A stretch of 35,164 bases of DNA from Muribaculum sp. (GTDB taxonomy: Bacteria > Bacillota > Clostridia > Lachnospirales > Lachnospiraceae), in NCBI GenBank assembly GCA_023663735.1, contig JAMPGV010000027.1, positions 1-35,164 on the forward strand, in the 5' to 3' direction. Numbering within the stretch: position 1 is the stretch's first letter; each line of letters begins with the position of its first letter. Below the pieces are notes generated by a model, which did not search any database, was not told where the DNA came from, and saw nothing but the letters and a program-made list of their open reading frames with translations. A program made the position numbers and the translations under genes. Below are positions 8,211 to 17,103 of the stretch, piece by piece.

Positions 8211-8858
8211 ATGAAGGATAAAGAAGAATCGAAACTGCAGCGGGGTTTGGAGGCTTTCGGGAATATTTTTCTGGTGAACATATTATTTATTCTGTTCAGC
8301 ATTCCCGTTGTGACCATCGGAGCCTCGCTGACAGCAATGTATACCGTGATGCTTCGCATTGTCCGCAAGGAGGACGGAGCTATTGCGAAGGGCTTTGTGA
8401 AAGCATTTCGGGAGAATTTCAAGAAGGCGACCGTCATATGGCTGATGGTGATAGCGGCTTGTGTCGTGATTTATGGCGAGTTGGTCTATGTGGCTAATTT
8501 TACCGGAGCTATCGCGCAGTTTTACAGTATCTTGGCGATGGCGGAGGTAGTGCTGTTAGCTGTCACATTGCCGTTTCTGTTCCCGTTGGCCGCGCGGTAT
8601 GACAATACCGTATGGAACACGATTAAAAATGCCTTCTTGCTGGCAGTCAGCAATCTTGGGGCATGGCTGAAGACAGCGCTCGCGTGGTTTGCGCCGATTG
8701 CGCTTTCCATGTATTATCCGGTTCTTTTTTTCAGCACATGGTATTTGTGGATTATCATTGGGTTTGGACTGATCGGTTTTGGAACCTCCCACACAATCAA
8801 CCGTGTGTTTAAACGGACGATGGAACAGCAGGAAAAAGAGAAGGAGAAGAAGACGTAA
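8211..8858 (+). CDS. YesL-like membrane protein (DUF624 family)
   Basis: A 215-residue protein with about five hydrophobic segments, a charged C-terminal tail (QQEKEKEKKT) and the N-terminal pattern GNIFLVNILFILFSIPVVTI with GASLTAMY, which I recognise as the DUF624/YesL family. Members often sit at the end of sugar ABC importer operons in Firmicutes, as here, but their biochemical role is not established; a helper role for transporter assembly or regulation is only a guess. No strong ribosome site is visible directly before the ATG, and the preceding gap carries direct repeats. A terminator follows. Confidence 0.85.
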   Translation: MKDKEESKLQRGLEAFGNIFLVNILFILFSIPVVTIGASLTAMYTVMLRIVRKEDGAIAKGFVKAFRENFKKATVIWLMVIAACVVIYGELVYVANFTGAIAQFYSILAMAEVVLLAVTLPFLFPLAARYDNTVWNTIKNAFLLAVSNLGAWLKTALAWFAPIALSMYYPVLFFSTWYLWIIIGFGLIGFGTSHTINRVFKRTMEQQEKEKEKKT

Positions 8859-8883
8859 AGAAATATGCATTCCCAACATTAAG

Positions 8884-8920
8884 AAAGTCTATCGACGAAT
8901 ACGCCGATAGACTTTTTGTT
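8884..8920 (+). terminator. intrinsic terminator of the sugar importer operon
   Basis: Perfect 11-base arms AAAGTCTATCG (8884-8894) and CGATAGACTTT (8905-8915) with a 10-base loop, running directly into TTTTTGTTT. A strong end to the plus-strand operon. Confidence 0.9.
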
Positions 8921-8928
8921 TAACATAA

Positions 8929-8953
8929 GGATGTCTGGCGGAGCCTGACATCC
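8929..8953. terminator. second hairpin between the importer operon and the flagellin gene
   Basis: GGATGTC (8929-8935) and GACATCC (8947-8953), extended inward by GGC/GCC after a T-T mismatch around a GGA loop. It lies downstream of the minus-strand flagellin gene and may serve as its terminator, although only a short T-containing run (TTATGTT) follows on that strand. Confidence 0.45.
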
Positions 8954-9003
8954 GTTGTTTGCCTTGATAAGGTGATGTGTCACAGTAACCGCCATGATAA
9001 AAA

Positions 9004-9765
9004 TTACTGGAACAGTCTCAGGACATTGAATTTCTGATTCATCTGGCTCCGCAGCATCAAAGTCTTGTACTGGTTCAGGATTTCCTGCTGCTTCTTCTCG
9101 GAGATCGCTTTCGGCATATCCAGATCCTCGATGCGGCTTCTGGCGCCCAGCTGCTCCAGATAGGAAGAAGTATTGTAGTTGTAAGTGTGCTGCAGCCGAT
9201 TCGTGTAAGCGCCCATGGAACTTCTCTGGCTGGAAACCATTTTCATCGCATTGTCGATGGAATCCAGACTAAAGTTCCCCTTCGTCACGTCAAAATCGGC
9301 GATTCCCAGAGCCTCCAGTGTGGAGTTGGCCATGCCGATCTCCAGACCGCCCCCGCTGGGATTGGTTGCGAGATGCATATCGGCCATACTGCCGTCCAAA
9401 AGCTTCTGCTCGTTGAACGTGGTATTTTTGGCAATGGACTGGATGCCTTCTTTCAGCTGGTCGATCTCCGCCTGATACGTTGCCTTGTCGGAATCGGAAT
9501 TGATGCCGTTCATGGAACGGAGTCCCAGCTCTCGTATTCTCTGAAGATAATCCATGATGCCGTCCAGTGCGCCGTCTGCTATATTCAGCGCGCCCATACT
9601 GTCCTGCGCATTCTGCGCCCCGACTTGGAATCCGGTCTCTTCCTTGTGGAGCTTATTGGCAATGGCGAGTCCGGACGCGTCATCGGCGGCGGTATTGATC
9701 CGCTTGCCGCTGGAGAGCTTAGAGTAGATGCTGCTCATTCCGCTGTTTACAGAAGTAATATTCAT
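9004..9765 (-). CDS. short flagellin-like protein lacking part of the N-terminal D0 helix
   Basis: The 253-residue product carries the conserved flagellin N-terminal core (SSGKRINTAADDASGLAIAN, residues 18-37), the D1 helix with LQRIRELGLRSMNG close to the known TLR5-contact motif, and a flagellin C-terminal region (SRIEDLDMPKAISEKKQQEI to the end). The stretch before the SSG motif is about 20 residues shorter than in classical flagellins, and the variable D2/D3 domains are almost absent. The start is secure: an AAAGGAGGTGG site precedes it and an in-frame stop lies just upstream. The promoter is sigma-A-like, not sigma-28-like. No other flagellar gene is in the window. It could be a minor filament or cap-like subunit, or a secreted immune-active flagellin; function is not proven. 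Confidence 0.88.
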   Translation of the reverse strand: MNITSVNSGMSSIYSKLSSGKRINTAADDASGLAIANKLHKEETGFQVGAQNAQDSMGALNIADGALDGIMDYLQRIRELGLRSMNGINSDSDKATYQAEIDQLKEGIQSIAKNTTFNEQKLLDGSMADMHLATNPSGGGLEIGMANSTLEALGIADFDVTKGNFSLDSIDNAMKMVSSQRSSMGAYTNRLQHTYNYNTSSYLEQLGARSRIEDLDMPKAISEKKQQEILNQYKTLMLRSQMNQKFNVLRLFQ

Positions 9766-9803
9766 GAATCCACCTCCTTTACGTCAGATAATAACCTACT
9801 TTC

Positions 9804-9832
9804 ATTATATAAGCTGTTTCCGGAAATTGCAA
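9804..9832 (-). promoter_or_regulatory. sigma-A promoter of the flagellin-like gene
   Basis: On the minus strand: -35 TTGCAA (9832-9827), 17-base spacer, perfect -10 TATAAT (9809-9804). No TAAA-N15-GCCGATAA motility-sigma pattern was found in the same interval. Confidence 0.75.
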
Positions 9833-9923
9833 TCCCATTTTTGAGGAAGATGGAAATTGCTAACTGCTATCTTCTAAATTGCTCTCAGGCGACGCCCGGT
9901 CTTGTCGTCGAGGCTGCTTTGCT

Positions 9924-10844
9924 TTACAGCTTTCGGATCGGCTTTCCCTCATAAGCGCTGTAGGAGAGCGGGTTCTTGCGGTACGCCGCCGGAGAGACGC
10001 CAAGTTTGGCGGTAAATTGGCGGATGAAATAGGTGTCATAGTGAAAACCGCAGCTCTCGGCGATTTCTGAAATTTTCGTATTGGTGTTGGACAAAAGTTC
10101 CTGAGCGATTTTGAGACGATAATTCAGAAGATATTCCATGCAGGTGCAGGAAAACTGCGCCTTAAAGAGGCGGTTTAAGGAGGTTCTGTTGAGATTCACA
10201 AGACGGCACAGGGTATCCAGCACAATGTGTTCGGCATAGCGGGCATGAATATACTCGGCACAGATTGAGGCGGGATTATGATCTTCGGGTGCGTCAAAGA
10301 GTTTGAGTTTGCGCTGATCCACATAGATGTCATAAATGCAGTTGATGAGCTGCCGGAGCATTCTACGAATCCGGCAAGTCCAAAAACCGTCGCTCTGGGA
10401 GAAGGTCTCCGCCCCGATCATGAGCATGAGTTCATTGATACGGATATAGTTTTGAGGCGTGAGAAAGAAGATTCCCTGTAACTGTTCATGATGTTGGGTA
10501 AAGAGGTAGAGCTGGGTGCGTTCATAGAGGTACTGCGGGTCGATCTCTACGGAATCTTCCAGATTGTCAAAGCAAAGGCAGTCCTTGAGGTACCACGGGT
10601 CAAAGTGAAACGACTTAGCGCTTAAATGATCCGAATGAATCAGCTCTATCGTATCGTATTGGGATGCGCAGAGTACACAGGGAGATTGGAGACGGCGGAT
10701 AGAACCGTTTATTTTGAGTACCGCATCTCCGCAGGTGAGCAGAACCACGGAACACCGCTCTTTCACCGGCAGGGCTTCCAGTGTATCATAGAAGGAAAAT
10801 TCTATGGGAATCGTTCGGTCTTTGTGGCGGTCCTGCTGGGGCAT
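9924..10844 (-). CDS. AraC-family transcriptional regulator
   Basis: A 306-residue protein with a divergent N-terminal half (probable ligand-binding beta-domain, residues 1-190) and a C-terminal double helix-turn-helix of the AraC/XylS class (about residues 195-293): LDTLCRLVNLNRTSLNRLFK for the first helix-turn-helix and ISEIAESCGFHYDTYFIRQF for the second, followed by LGVSPAAYRK. An AAGGAG site precedes the ATG. It is divergent from the two ABC exporter genes, so it is the likely activator of them, perhaps in response to an antimicrobial or metabolite that the exporter handles; this link is inferred from position only. The stop lies about 90 bases before the flagellin promoter, so read-through into that gene is possible. 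Confidence 0.9.
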   Translation of the reverse strand: MPQQDRHKDRTIPIEFSFYDTLEALPVKERCSVVLLTCGDAVLKINGSIRRLQSPCVLCASQYDTIELIHSDHLSAKSFHFDPWYLKDCLCFDNLEDSVEIDPQYLYERTQLYLFTQHHEQLQGIFFLTPQNYIRINELMLMIGAETFSQSDGFWTCRIRRMLRQLINCIYDIYVDQRKLKLFDAPEDHNPASICAEYIHARYAEHIVLDTLCRLVNLNRTSLNRLFKAQFSCTCMEYLLNYRLKIAQELLSNTNTKISEIAESCGFHYDTYFIRQFTAKLGVSPAAYRKNPLSYSAYEGKPIRKL

Positions 10845-11026
10845 GTGGAATCTCCTTCTTATCCTGTTGGCAGCCTCAAAATGCTGCGGCTTCTATTGTG
10901 ACAGGTTGCAGATCGTATATAAAAACTGTGCATATTTGTAGTTGATACGGCGTTTGATAGCTGTTAGACTGTAGAAAGTATAACAGATGGATCAAAACTT
11001 GTAAAGGCGATGAAAAGGAGTGCGAC

Positions 11027-12763
11027 ATGCGGAAATTGCTGCGCTATGCAAAATGCTATTGGGGATATGTGATCACCGCCGCACTGGCGGGGGCAGGATG
11101 TTCGGCGGTGAATGTATGGATCATTGATCTGCTTCGGCAGATGATCGATGAATCGCTTGGCGGGCGGCTCCTTGCCGTGCTGCCGACGGCTGCCGTGAAA
11201 ACCGTACTGCTCATTGTGTTGGGAATGTTGGCCAATTATCTGGTGATATCCATGACAGGGCTGTTCGGCACGGGCGTTTTGAGGGATCTGCGCCGGGATC
11301 TGGCGGATCATATCATGAAGATGACGCCGGATTTTATGGAAAAACACAATTTTGGAGATGTGATTGAGAGAGCCTCCTCGGATGTGGATGAAATCGCAAA
11401 TTATATGCAGAATTATTTCAAAGACTGCTTGTATGTACCTATTGTGGTCATGTGTTTTGCCATTTATCTAATTTTGCTGAATCCTCTGATTGCGGCAGTC
11501 TGTATCGGGCCTCTGCTGGTCATGGTACCCTTGAGCGTAAAACTGTTAAAACCGGTCAAGATGGCGCAGTCCGATTATGTCAAACGCTTGGGGCTGACCA
11601 ATAACAATATTCAGGAAGTCTTCGACGGCGCGGACGCCGTCAAGGCATATGGGCTGGAGGAAACTCTGCGCAGCAAATATGTTCGCGCGCTGCGAGAGAC
11701 ATTTGACATTTCCAACCGGAATGATCTGCGGCAGTACAATCTGGAACCGCTCTCCTGTCTGATCCGGGAGGCGCCCAGAGCGGCAGCCCTGTGTGTGGGC
11801 GGATTTCTGGTTTTTCGAGGAGATATGACGCTGGGAATCCTGATCGCTTTTATCAGCGGAATAGAAAAATTAAACGAGCCGCTTGCAGGAGCGTATCAGC
11901 TGGTGGTCAGGACGCAGCTGGCCATGATCTCCGCAAAACGGGTATTTGAGATCATGGATCAGCCCATAGAGGAGACGGGAGGAGCAGAGGAGATTAGGCA
12001 AGCAGACGATGCGGTTTTTTCGTTTCGGGATGTATCTTTTGCTTATGCAAACATGGATTCAAGCCAAAAGAAGGCGCTGGCGCATGTGAACTTGTCGATA
12101 GAGCGGGGAAAGAGAGTTGCGCTGGTCGGCCGGAGCGGATGCGGAAAAAGTACGATCATCAAATTGATGTGCAGACACTATGAGGCCGACGCGGGCGAAA
12201 TACGATTTTGCGGGAAACGTTTTGACAAGATCAGTCCAGAGGCCGTGAGAGGAGAATTGGCGCTGATTTCCCAGCAAACCGTCATTTTTCCGATGAGCGT
12301 GTCGGACAATATCCGTATCGGCCGACCGGAAGCCTGCCGCGCGGAGATTGTGGAGGCAGCCAAGCTGGCGGGATGCCATAGCTTTATCAGCGAACTGCCG
12401 GACGGATATGATACGCTGTTGGAAGAGCGGGGAAGCAATTTGTCCGGCGGGCAGAGACAGCGGATTTGCATTGCGCGGGCGATTTTGAAAGACGCGCCTG
12501 TTCTTCTGCTGGACGAACCGACCTCTGCTCTGGATCGGGAAAACGAGAAGCTAGTGAGCGAGACGCTGGCGCGGATTGCGGCGGACAAGACGGTGGTCAC
12601 CGTGGCGCACCGCCTGACGACCATAACGGATTATGACGAGATCATTGTGCTGGAGGATGGGAGGATCGCAGAGTCCGGGACACATGACACGCTTCTGCAG
12701 GCGGACGGAATCTATAGCAGGATGTATCATGATTATATAGCGTCGGAGGGGATGGAACATTGA
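11027..12763 (+). CDS. ABC exporter half-transporter A (membrane domain fused to ATPase)
   Basis: The 578-residue product has an N-terminal six-helix exporter domain (about residues 1-310) and a C-terminal nucleotide-binding domain with Walker A GRSGCGKST, signature LSGGQRQR, Walker B VLLLDEPTSALD and an H-loop in TVAHRLTT. This is the ABCB/MsbA-like arrangement. An AAAGGAG site precedes the ATG. The next gene overlaps its stop codon by four bases and has the same layout, so the two are expected to form a heterodimer. All catalytic motifs are intact. Substrate is unknown; adjacency to an AraC regulator fits drug, peptide or metabolite export. Confidence 0.92.
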   Translation: MRKLLRYAKCYWGYVITAALAGAGCSAVNVWIIDLLRQMIDESLGGRLLAVLPTAAVKTVLLIVLGMLANYLVISMTGLFGTGVLRDLRRDLADHIMKMTPDFMEKHNFGDVIERASSDVDEIANYMQNYFKDCLYVPIVVMCFAIYLILLNPLIAAVCIGPLLVMVPLSVKLLKPVKMAQSDYVKRLGLTNNNIQEVFDGADAVKAYGLEETLRSKYVRALRETFDISNRNDLRQYNLEPLSCLIREAPRAAALCVGGFLVFRGDMTLGILIAFISGIEKLNEPLAGAYQLVVRTQLAMISAKRVFEIMDQPIEETGGAEEIRQADDAVFSFRDVSFAYANMDSSQKKALAHVNLSIERGKRVALVGRSGCGKSTIIKLMCRHYEADAGEIRFCGKRFDKISPEAVRGELALISQQTVIFPMSVSDNIRIGRPEACRAEIVEAAKLAGCHSFISELPDGYDTLLEERGSNLSGGQRQRICIARAILKDAPVLLLDEPTSALDRENEKLVSETLARIAADKTVVTVAHRLTTITDYDEIIVLEDGRIAESGTHDTLLQADGIYSRMYHDYIASEGMEH

Positions 12764-14409
12764 AGGAGTTGAAAAGATATTTTTCCTATCTTGGAAAATA
12801 TAAATTGTCCTATTGGAGCATTTTTATCATGACGCTCTCCACATCCGTTTTGTTGAACTTGGCGTATCCCTATATGAATAAAATGATTTTTAACGCGTTG
12901 GAGTATCGGGACAGGGAACTGTTTGGGCGGGCTGCAGGACTTTGCGTCCTATTGGTCATTCTGAACTGTCTGGCGCCCTACAGAAGATATTTTCAGATCA
13001 GGATTGTGCGGAAGATTGTTTTTGATATTAAAATCAGGCTCTTTGAAAAACTTGCGAAGATGGATATGAGTTACTATGAAAACCATCACAGCGGGGAAGC
13101 GTTAAAGACCTTGAACTGGGATGCAAATTCTCTCAAGGACTCTTATTTTTCCCATGTTTATTGGGTGTTTAGCAGAGTGCTGAACGGTGTGACCTCCGTG
13201 ATCGCAATGATTGTGTACAGTCCGGCGCTGACGGTGATATCGACGGTTTTCTGCCTTGCCACGGTATTCTGTTCCGTCCCGATAGCCAGTCAGATCAAGC
13301 GCTCAGATAAGGAAATTCAGAAAAAACTGTCCAGACTGACAATGCGGTTAAGCGACATTTTATCGGGTTTTTCGATTCTGAAAATGTACCGCGGTTCTTC
13401 CATCGTTCTGGAACATTTTTACAGGGAAAATGAACAGGCGGCGAAGGAGGGGCGAAAAAGGACTTATCAATCAGCGGTGCTTGAGACAGTGCTGTTTTTG
13501 CTGGGGATTCTGGCGAGCTTCGGAACAATCGGCGCAGGAGTGTTCTTGGCAGCCCGGGGAGACTTGGATTACGGCACGGTGATGGCTGTGGTGTCCCTGC
13601 AGATGGGCGTGAGCGCTATGGTACAAGGGTTTGGTTCCGCCCTCACCACCTTTTCTGCATCGCTGGTGAGAGCCGGCAGAGTCTTCGACTTTCTGGAGGC
13701 GGACTGCGAAGAACGGGATCTCTGTGATTCGGAGAAAGCCGCGTGGCTGGAACCCGGAGAGGGATGCCTGCCGATTGCGGTGGAAGGTTTGACATTTGCC
13801 TATCGAAATGGGGAAAACGTGTTGGAAAATTTCTCCATGGAGGTTATGGAGGGTGAGAGAATCCTGATTATGGGAGAGTCCGGATGCGGAAAGAGTACGC
13901 TGCTCAAGCTTCTGATGCGTTTTTATCAGACGGATTCCGGTGCAATTAAGCTGTATGGAAATGACGTACAGGAATACTCGAATCGACAGCTCCGGCAGTT
14001 GATTACTTATCTTCCGCAGGAGAGTTATTTGTTTGAAGGCAGCGTTCGGGAGAATATTGCCTACGGATTGCCGGGAGAGGAGACGGTGCCTGATGCGGAG
14101 ATCCGGAGGGTGGCCAAGATGGCCTATGCGGAGGAATTTATCGAGATGCTTCCGCAGGGATATGACACGGCGCTTTGCGCAGGGGGCAGGAATCTGTCGG
14201 GCGGCCAGAGGCAGCGGATCGCGATTGCGAGGGCGTTCCTGAAGGATTCGCCGATTCTCTTGATGGACGAGCCTTCCTCTGCGCTGGATGTGCAGAGCGA
14301 GAAGATGATTCATCAGGCGATGAAGGAATTGATGAAAGGAAAAGTGGTGTTAATGGTTACGCACCGCCGGACTTCTTTCGAGGAGTTTGACCGGGTGGTG
14401 AACTTGTAG
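12760..14409 (+). CDS. ABC exporter half-transporter B (membrane domain fused to ATPase)
   Basis: The 549-residue partner of the preceding gene. It starts at TTG (12760) within the overlapping TTGA, with GGAGGGG about nine bases upstream, so translation is coupled. Membrane domain at about residues 1-305; ATPase with Walker A GESGCGKST, signature LSGGQRQR, Walker B LLMDEPSSALD and switch VTHRR. The protein ends abruptly about 17 residues after the switch His (EFDRVVNL), losing the short C-terminal tail usual in this family; the ATPase core itself is complete. Its last 53 bases overlap the convergent PIN-like gene. Confidence 0.9.
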   Translation: MKELKRYFSYLGKYKLSYWSIFIMTLSTSVLLNLAYPYMNKMIFNALEYRDRELFGRAAGLCVLLVILNCLAPYRRYFQIRIVRKIVFDIKIRLFEKLAKMDMSYYENHHSGEALKTLNWDANSLKDSYFSHVYWVFSRVLNGVTSVIAMIVYSPALTVISTVFCLATVFCSVPIASQIKRSDKEIQKKLSRLTMRLSDILSGFSILKMYRGSSIVLEHFYRENEQAAKEGRKRTYQSAVLETVLFLLGILASFGTIGAGVFLAARGDLDYGTVMAVVSLQMGVSAMVQGFGSALTTFSASLVRAGRVFDFLEADCEERDLCDSEKAAWLEPGEGCLPIAVEGLTFAYRNGENVLENFSMEVMEGERILIMGESGCGKSTLLKLLMRFYQTDSGAIKLYGNDVQEYSNRQLRQLITYLPQESYLFEGSVRENIAYGLPGEETVPDAEIRRVAKMAYAEEFIEMLPQGYDTALCAGGRNLSGGQRQRIAIARAFLKDSPILLMDEPSSALDVQSEKMIHQAMKELMKGKVVLMVTHRRTSFEEFDRVVNL

Positions 14410-15220
14410 TTTTGGTTGATGCGGTGGAATACCGTTTCAGTATGGGGGAGATCACTTCGTAGATCTGGGCAGAGTTGTTGTATGCAGCCTTGAGTTCCTT
14501 GAGTACATTGTCGGCAAAATGATCTTCGCCATAGTGTTTTACCGTGATGGACGCCGTTTTGCCGATGGTAGTTTGGGGATATTTGGCTTTGCTGAGAGCC
14601 TGTTGTATTTCGGTATTCAACCGGGTTCTGGTGTTGGAGGATACCTTTGCGGGTGTCTTTGCGGGTATTTTTGCAGATGTTTTTGCGGGTGTTTTTGCTG
14701 CTGCCTTTGCGGATGTTTTTGCAGCCGTCTTTGCAGATGTTTTTGCGGGTGCCTTTGTGGGTGTTTTTGCGGGTGCATTTGCAACAGGAGCGGCTTGAGG
14801 CTTTGCGACAGTTTGTACGACAGCATGTCGGGCAGTTTGGGCGGAGGCGGGCTGTGCGGAGATTCTATTCCGGCGTATGATGTCAGAACGCTTTTTTTCC
14901 TTCCAAAATGAGATGATGTTGTCGTAATCCGTGTCCTTGCTGACGATGATATATTTGTATTTGCTGTTTGGGTTTGTACCGATCAAATAGCCGAGGCAGG
15001 AGACCAGATGCATGTCCAGAGATTGATTCCCATTGGGGATTTCAAATGTGGATAAATGGACAGAACGGAAAGCGGTAAGTTTTTGGATGTTGATTTTGGC
15101 GGAATTTTTGGTATAAAATAGATAAACATGGTCATGGCTTCCCAGATTTTCGGAACCTGATAGACCATCTTCATGGACATTTTCAAAATCAATTAAGTAG
15201 AATGTTTCAATGGAAGACAT
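14357..15220 (-). CDS. PIN/NYN-like nuclease-fold protein with histone-H1-like AKTP repeat tail
   Basis: Residues 1-118 look like a PIN-like (NYN-type) nuclease domain: LIDFENV (D11), a central SLDMHLV (D69) and SKDTDYDNI (D96, D98) supply the expected acidic metal-binding residues. Residues 148-195 are a low-complexity basic tract of four-residue AKTP/AKTS units, like the tails of histone H1 or bacterial Hc-type proteins that bind nucleic acid. Residues 200-265 form a second small conserved-looking domain, and the end (PRKKSGGA) is basic. An AAAGGAG site precedes the ATG. RNA cleavage is inferred from the fold only. The 3' end overlaps the convergent ABC gene by 53 bases. Confidence 0.8.
   Translation of the reverse strand: MSSIETFYLIDFENVHEDGLSGSENLGSHDHVYLFYTKNSAKINIQKLTAFRSVHLSTFEIPNGNQSLDMHLVSCLGYLIGTNPNSKYKYIIVSKDTDYDNIISFWKEKKRSDIIRRNRISAQPASAQTARHAVVQTVAKPQAAPVANAPAKTPTKAPAKTSAKTAAKTSAKAAAKTPAKTSAKIPAKTPAKVSSNTRTRLNTEIQQALSKAKYPQTTIGKTASITVKHYGEDHFADNVLKELKAAYNNSAQIYEVISPILKRYSTASTKTTSSPPGQTPRKKSGGA
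14646..14789 (-). repeat. twelve tandem 12-base units coding the AKTP tract
   Basis: Twelve back-to-back 12-base units on the plus strand, most close to TTTGCGGGTGTT, run without a single insertion or deletion; the last unit (14778-14789) is degenerate. The period keeps the reading frame, so unit gain or loss changes the tail by four residues each time. Confidence 0.85.
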
Positions 15221-15471
15221 CAGTATACGCTCCTTTGTACGGTGGTTTGAAGAACGGTTTGAAATCGCAATGCGATAACGCCTTAAAAACAGTATAGCAT
15301 AGGAAACAAAAATAGGAAACAGAAACGGGAAGCAAAAATTGAAAATTAGATATTCATGATTTATTCAGAATGATTATGCAAAAAGGATGCAGGGATATCT
15401 TATAATAAAATCAATACTACCCCTCCATCTCATGTGTAACAGCGGCGGGGAATATCCGGGAGGAAATGTCC

Positions 15472-17103
15472 ATGAACAAAAAGACCAGCCCGCAGTTCGT
15501 ATTTTTATGCGCCGCGCTGTCTATCAGCTTATGCGCCGGTTTGTGCGCCTGTACGGCGGAGCGCAAAACGGTTTCCGGACAGGAATCTTCTGCGCAGGAA
15601 ACAGCGGGGGAGACAAGCGGTTTTCTGGAATGTTACCGCCGTTTCTGTGAGCGGGAGAGCGCAGAAGAAATTGCGCTTTTGTATTTGGACGACGATGCGG
15701 TTCCGGAACTGCTGATACGCGGGGAGCAGGAGTATGAGCTGTATTGCTGCGACGGTTCGGAGGTTGAGCGCATCGCCATGCCGGAGGCGGAGATCAAGGC
15801 GAATACCTATGGACCCAAACACCGCATAGAGGAATTGGGAAGGCAGACGCCGTATTGGTTCGAGTATGTTCCGCGGCAGGGGCTGTTGCGCGTTCATGGC
15901 GGAGAAGGTATGGAACGGCATGATTATTATCTCCGGTATGCAGAAGGAAAGCTTTCCAAGGAACTGGAGAGCGAGAGCGGGGATTACGGCTGGTTGACCT
16001 ATGAGGCGGATCAGGAGATATCGAGCGAGGAGTTCCGGAGTCTGCTGTCGGAACGGGGATATGACAGGCTGGTTCCCTGCGCCTATCTCTATGACAGCGT
16101 GGAGGCGGCTTATAAAAGCTTGCATGAGGAAAACTTAAATTATGACATTACGAATGATAATGGAACGGTGAAAAAGGATTCCCGGGCGGCGCTGGAGGAT
16201 TTTGTAAACGGCAGGGCGGATGCCCTCTGTTATGAGGACGGTTCGGGAACCGGCACCGCTGCGGGAGAATTTTTTTGGAGAAATTATGAGGAAATCTATG
16301 CGTCCATCACTTGCGGGGAGACTTGGTGGGGGTCTCTGAAGTATGTCGATTTTGACAATGACGGGGAGGAGGAGCTGGTGCTGGGCGGCTATACGGGAGC
16401 GCGCATGTTTTTTGACGTCATAGGCGATACGGTTTACGAGGTGCTGCGCACCGGTTCTACCACGGACAATGGCTGTGTGGCGGAGAGGAACGGGAGGTAT
16501 ATCATCGAGCGAACGGATCTGCTTCACACGGGAAGAATGTATTATTGGGTCACCGAATATGATTCCTGCTGCTGCGTGGTGGACTGGTTCTCTCTGTGTG
16601 CGAATTTTGAGGGGGATCGCTATGCTGAGGGGGATTCGTTTGCGTATAGAGGCCGTGAGATCACGATGGAAGAATTTGAGGAGATCGTGGACAGCATTCA
16701 TGGGATTTCGGTTGAGGACCGGGTATTGGAATACTGGGTCGGAGAGTATGAATTTTGTGAATCTGTCAGCGAACCGATTCCCATGGTGATGGATTACCGC
16801 ATGAAGATTGCTCGGGACGACGGCGGGTATTATGCGGATATTGAGATAGACGGACAGACGACTCTGGCGCGGATGCGGGCGGAGGCGGGATTGGAGAGCG
16901 GAAGCGATAGAATCGAGCTGCTGTTTTGTGAGTATCTGCCGGAACATAGAGTCGGCGGGGCAAATGCAGAGGAGGGCGAGGTATTGCTTGTCTTGGAGAG
17001 GAAAAACGGGGAGATTCTCACCCACTGGGGGAAGATTGTTCCCATGTTGTATGAGCATGAGGAGAGCGGGAAAGTGTACTTTGTGAAAAAAGCCGATCAA
17101 TAA
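15472..17103 (+). CDS. lipoprotein with calcium-loop-like DxDxDG motif, unknown function
   Basis: A 543-residue secreted lipoprotein: signal peptide MNKKTSPQFVFL and hydrophobic core, then lipobox LCAC with the anchor Cys at residue 25. The mature protein contains VDFDNDGEEELVLGG (about residues 291-305) and LYLDDDAVPELLIRG (about 66-80), which resemble the Dx(D/N)xDG calcium-binding loops of FG-GAP/VCBS-type repeats. The ATG at 15472 is preferred because GGGAGG is 8 bases upstream; the ATG at 15466 is too close to it. I do not recognise a named family. Such proteins are common in Lachnospiraceae and are usually of unknown role. A symmetrical terminator separates it from the convergent Abi gene. 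Confidence 0.8.
   Translation: MNKKTSPQFVFLCAALSISLCAGLCACTAERKTVSGQESSAQETAGETSGFLECYRRFCERESAEEIALLYLDDDAVPELLIRGEQEYELYCCDGSEVERIAMPEAEIKANTYGPKHRIEELGRQTPYWFEYVPRQGLLRVHGGEGMERHDYYLRYAEGKLSKELESESGDYGWLTYEADQEISSEEFRSLLSERGYDRLVPCAYLYDSVEAAYKSLHEENLNYDITNDNGTVKKDSRAALEDFVNGRADALCYEDGSGTGTAAGEFFWRNYEEIYASITCGETWWGSLKYVDFDNDGEEELVLGGYTGARMFFDVIGDTVYEVLRTGSTTDNGCVAERNGRYIIERTDLLHTGRMYYWVTEYDSCCCVVDWFSLCANFEGDRYAEGDSFAYRGREITMEEFEEIVDSIHGISVEDRVLEYWVGEYEFCESVSEPIPMVMDYRMKIARDDGGYYADIEIDGQTTLARMRAEAGLESGSDRIELLFCEYLPEHRVGGANAEEGEVLLVLERKNGEILTHWGKIVPMLYEHEESGKVYFVKKADQ

Noticed and set aside
14646-14789. Regular repeat array considered as a CRISPR or regulatory array
   Set aside because: Units are 12 bases with no spacers and encode a coherent AKTP protein tract.
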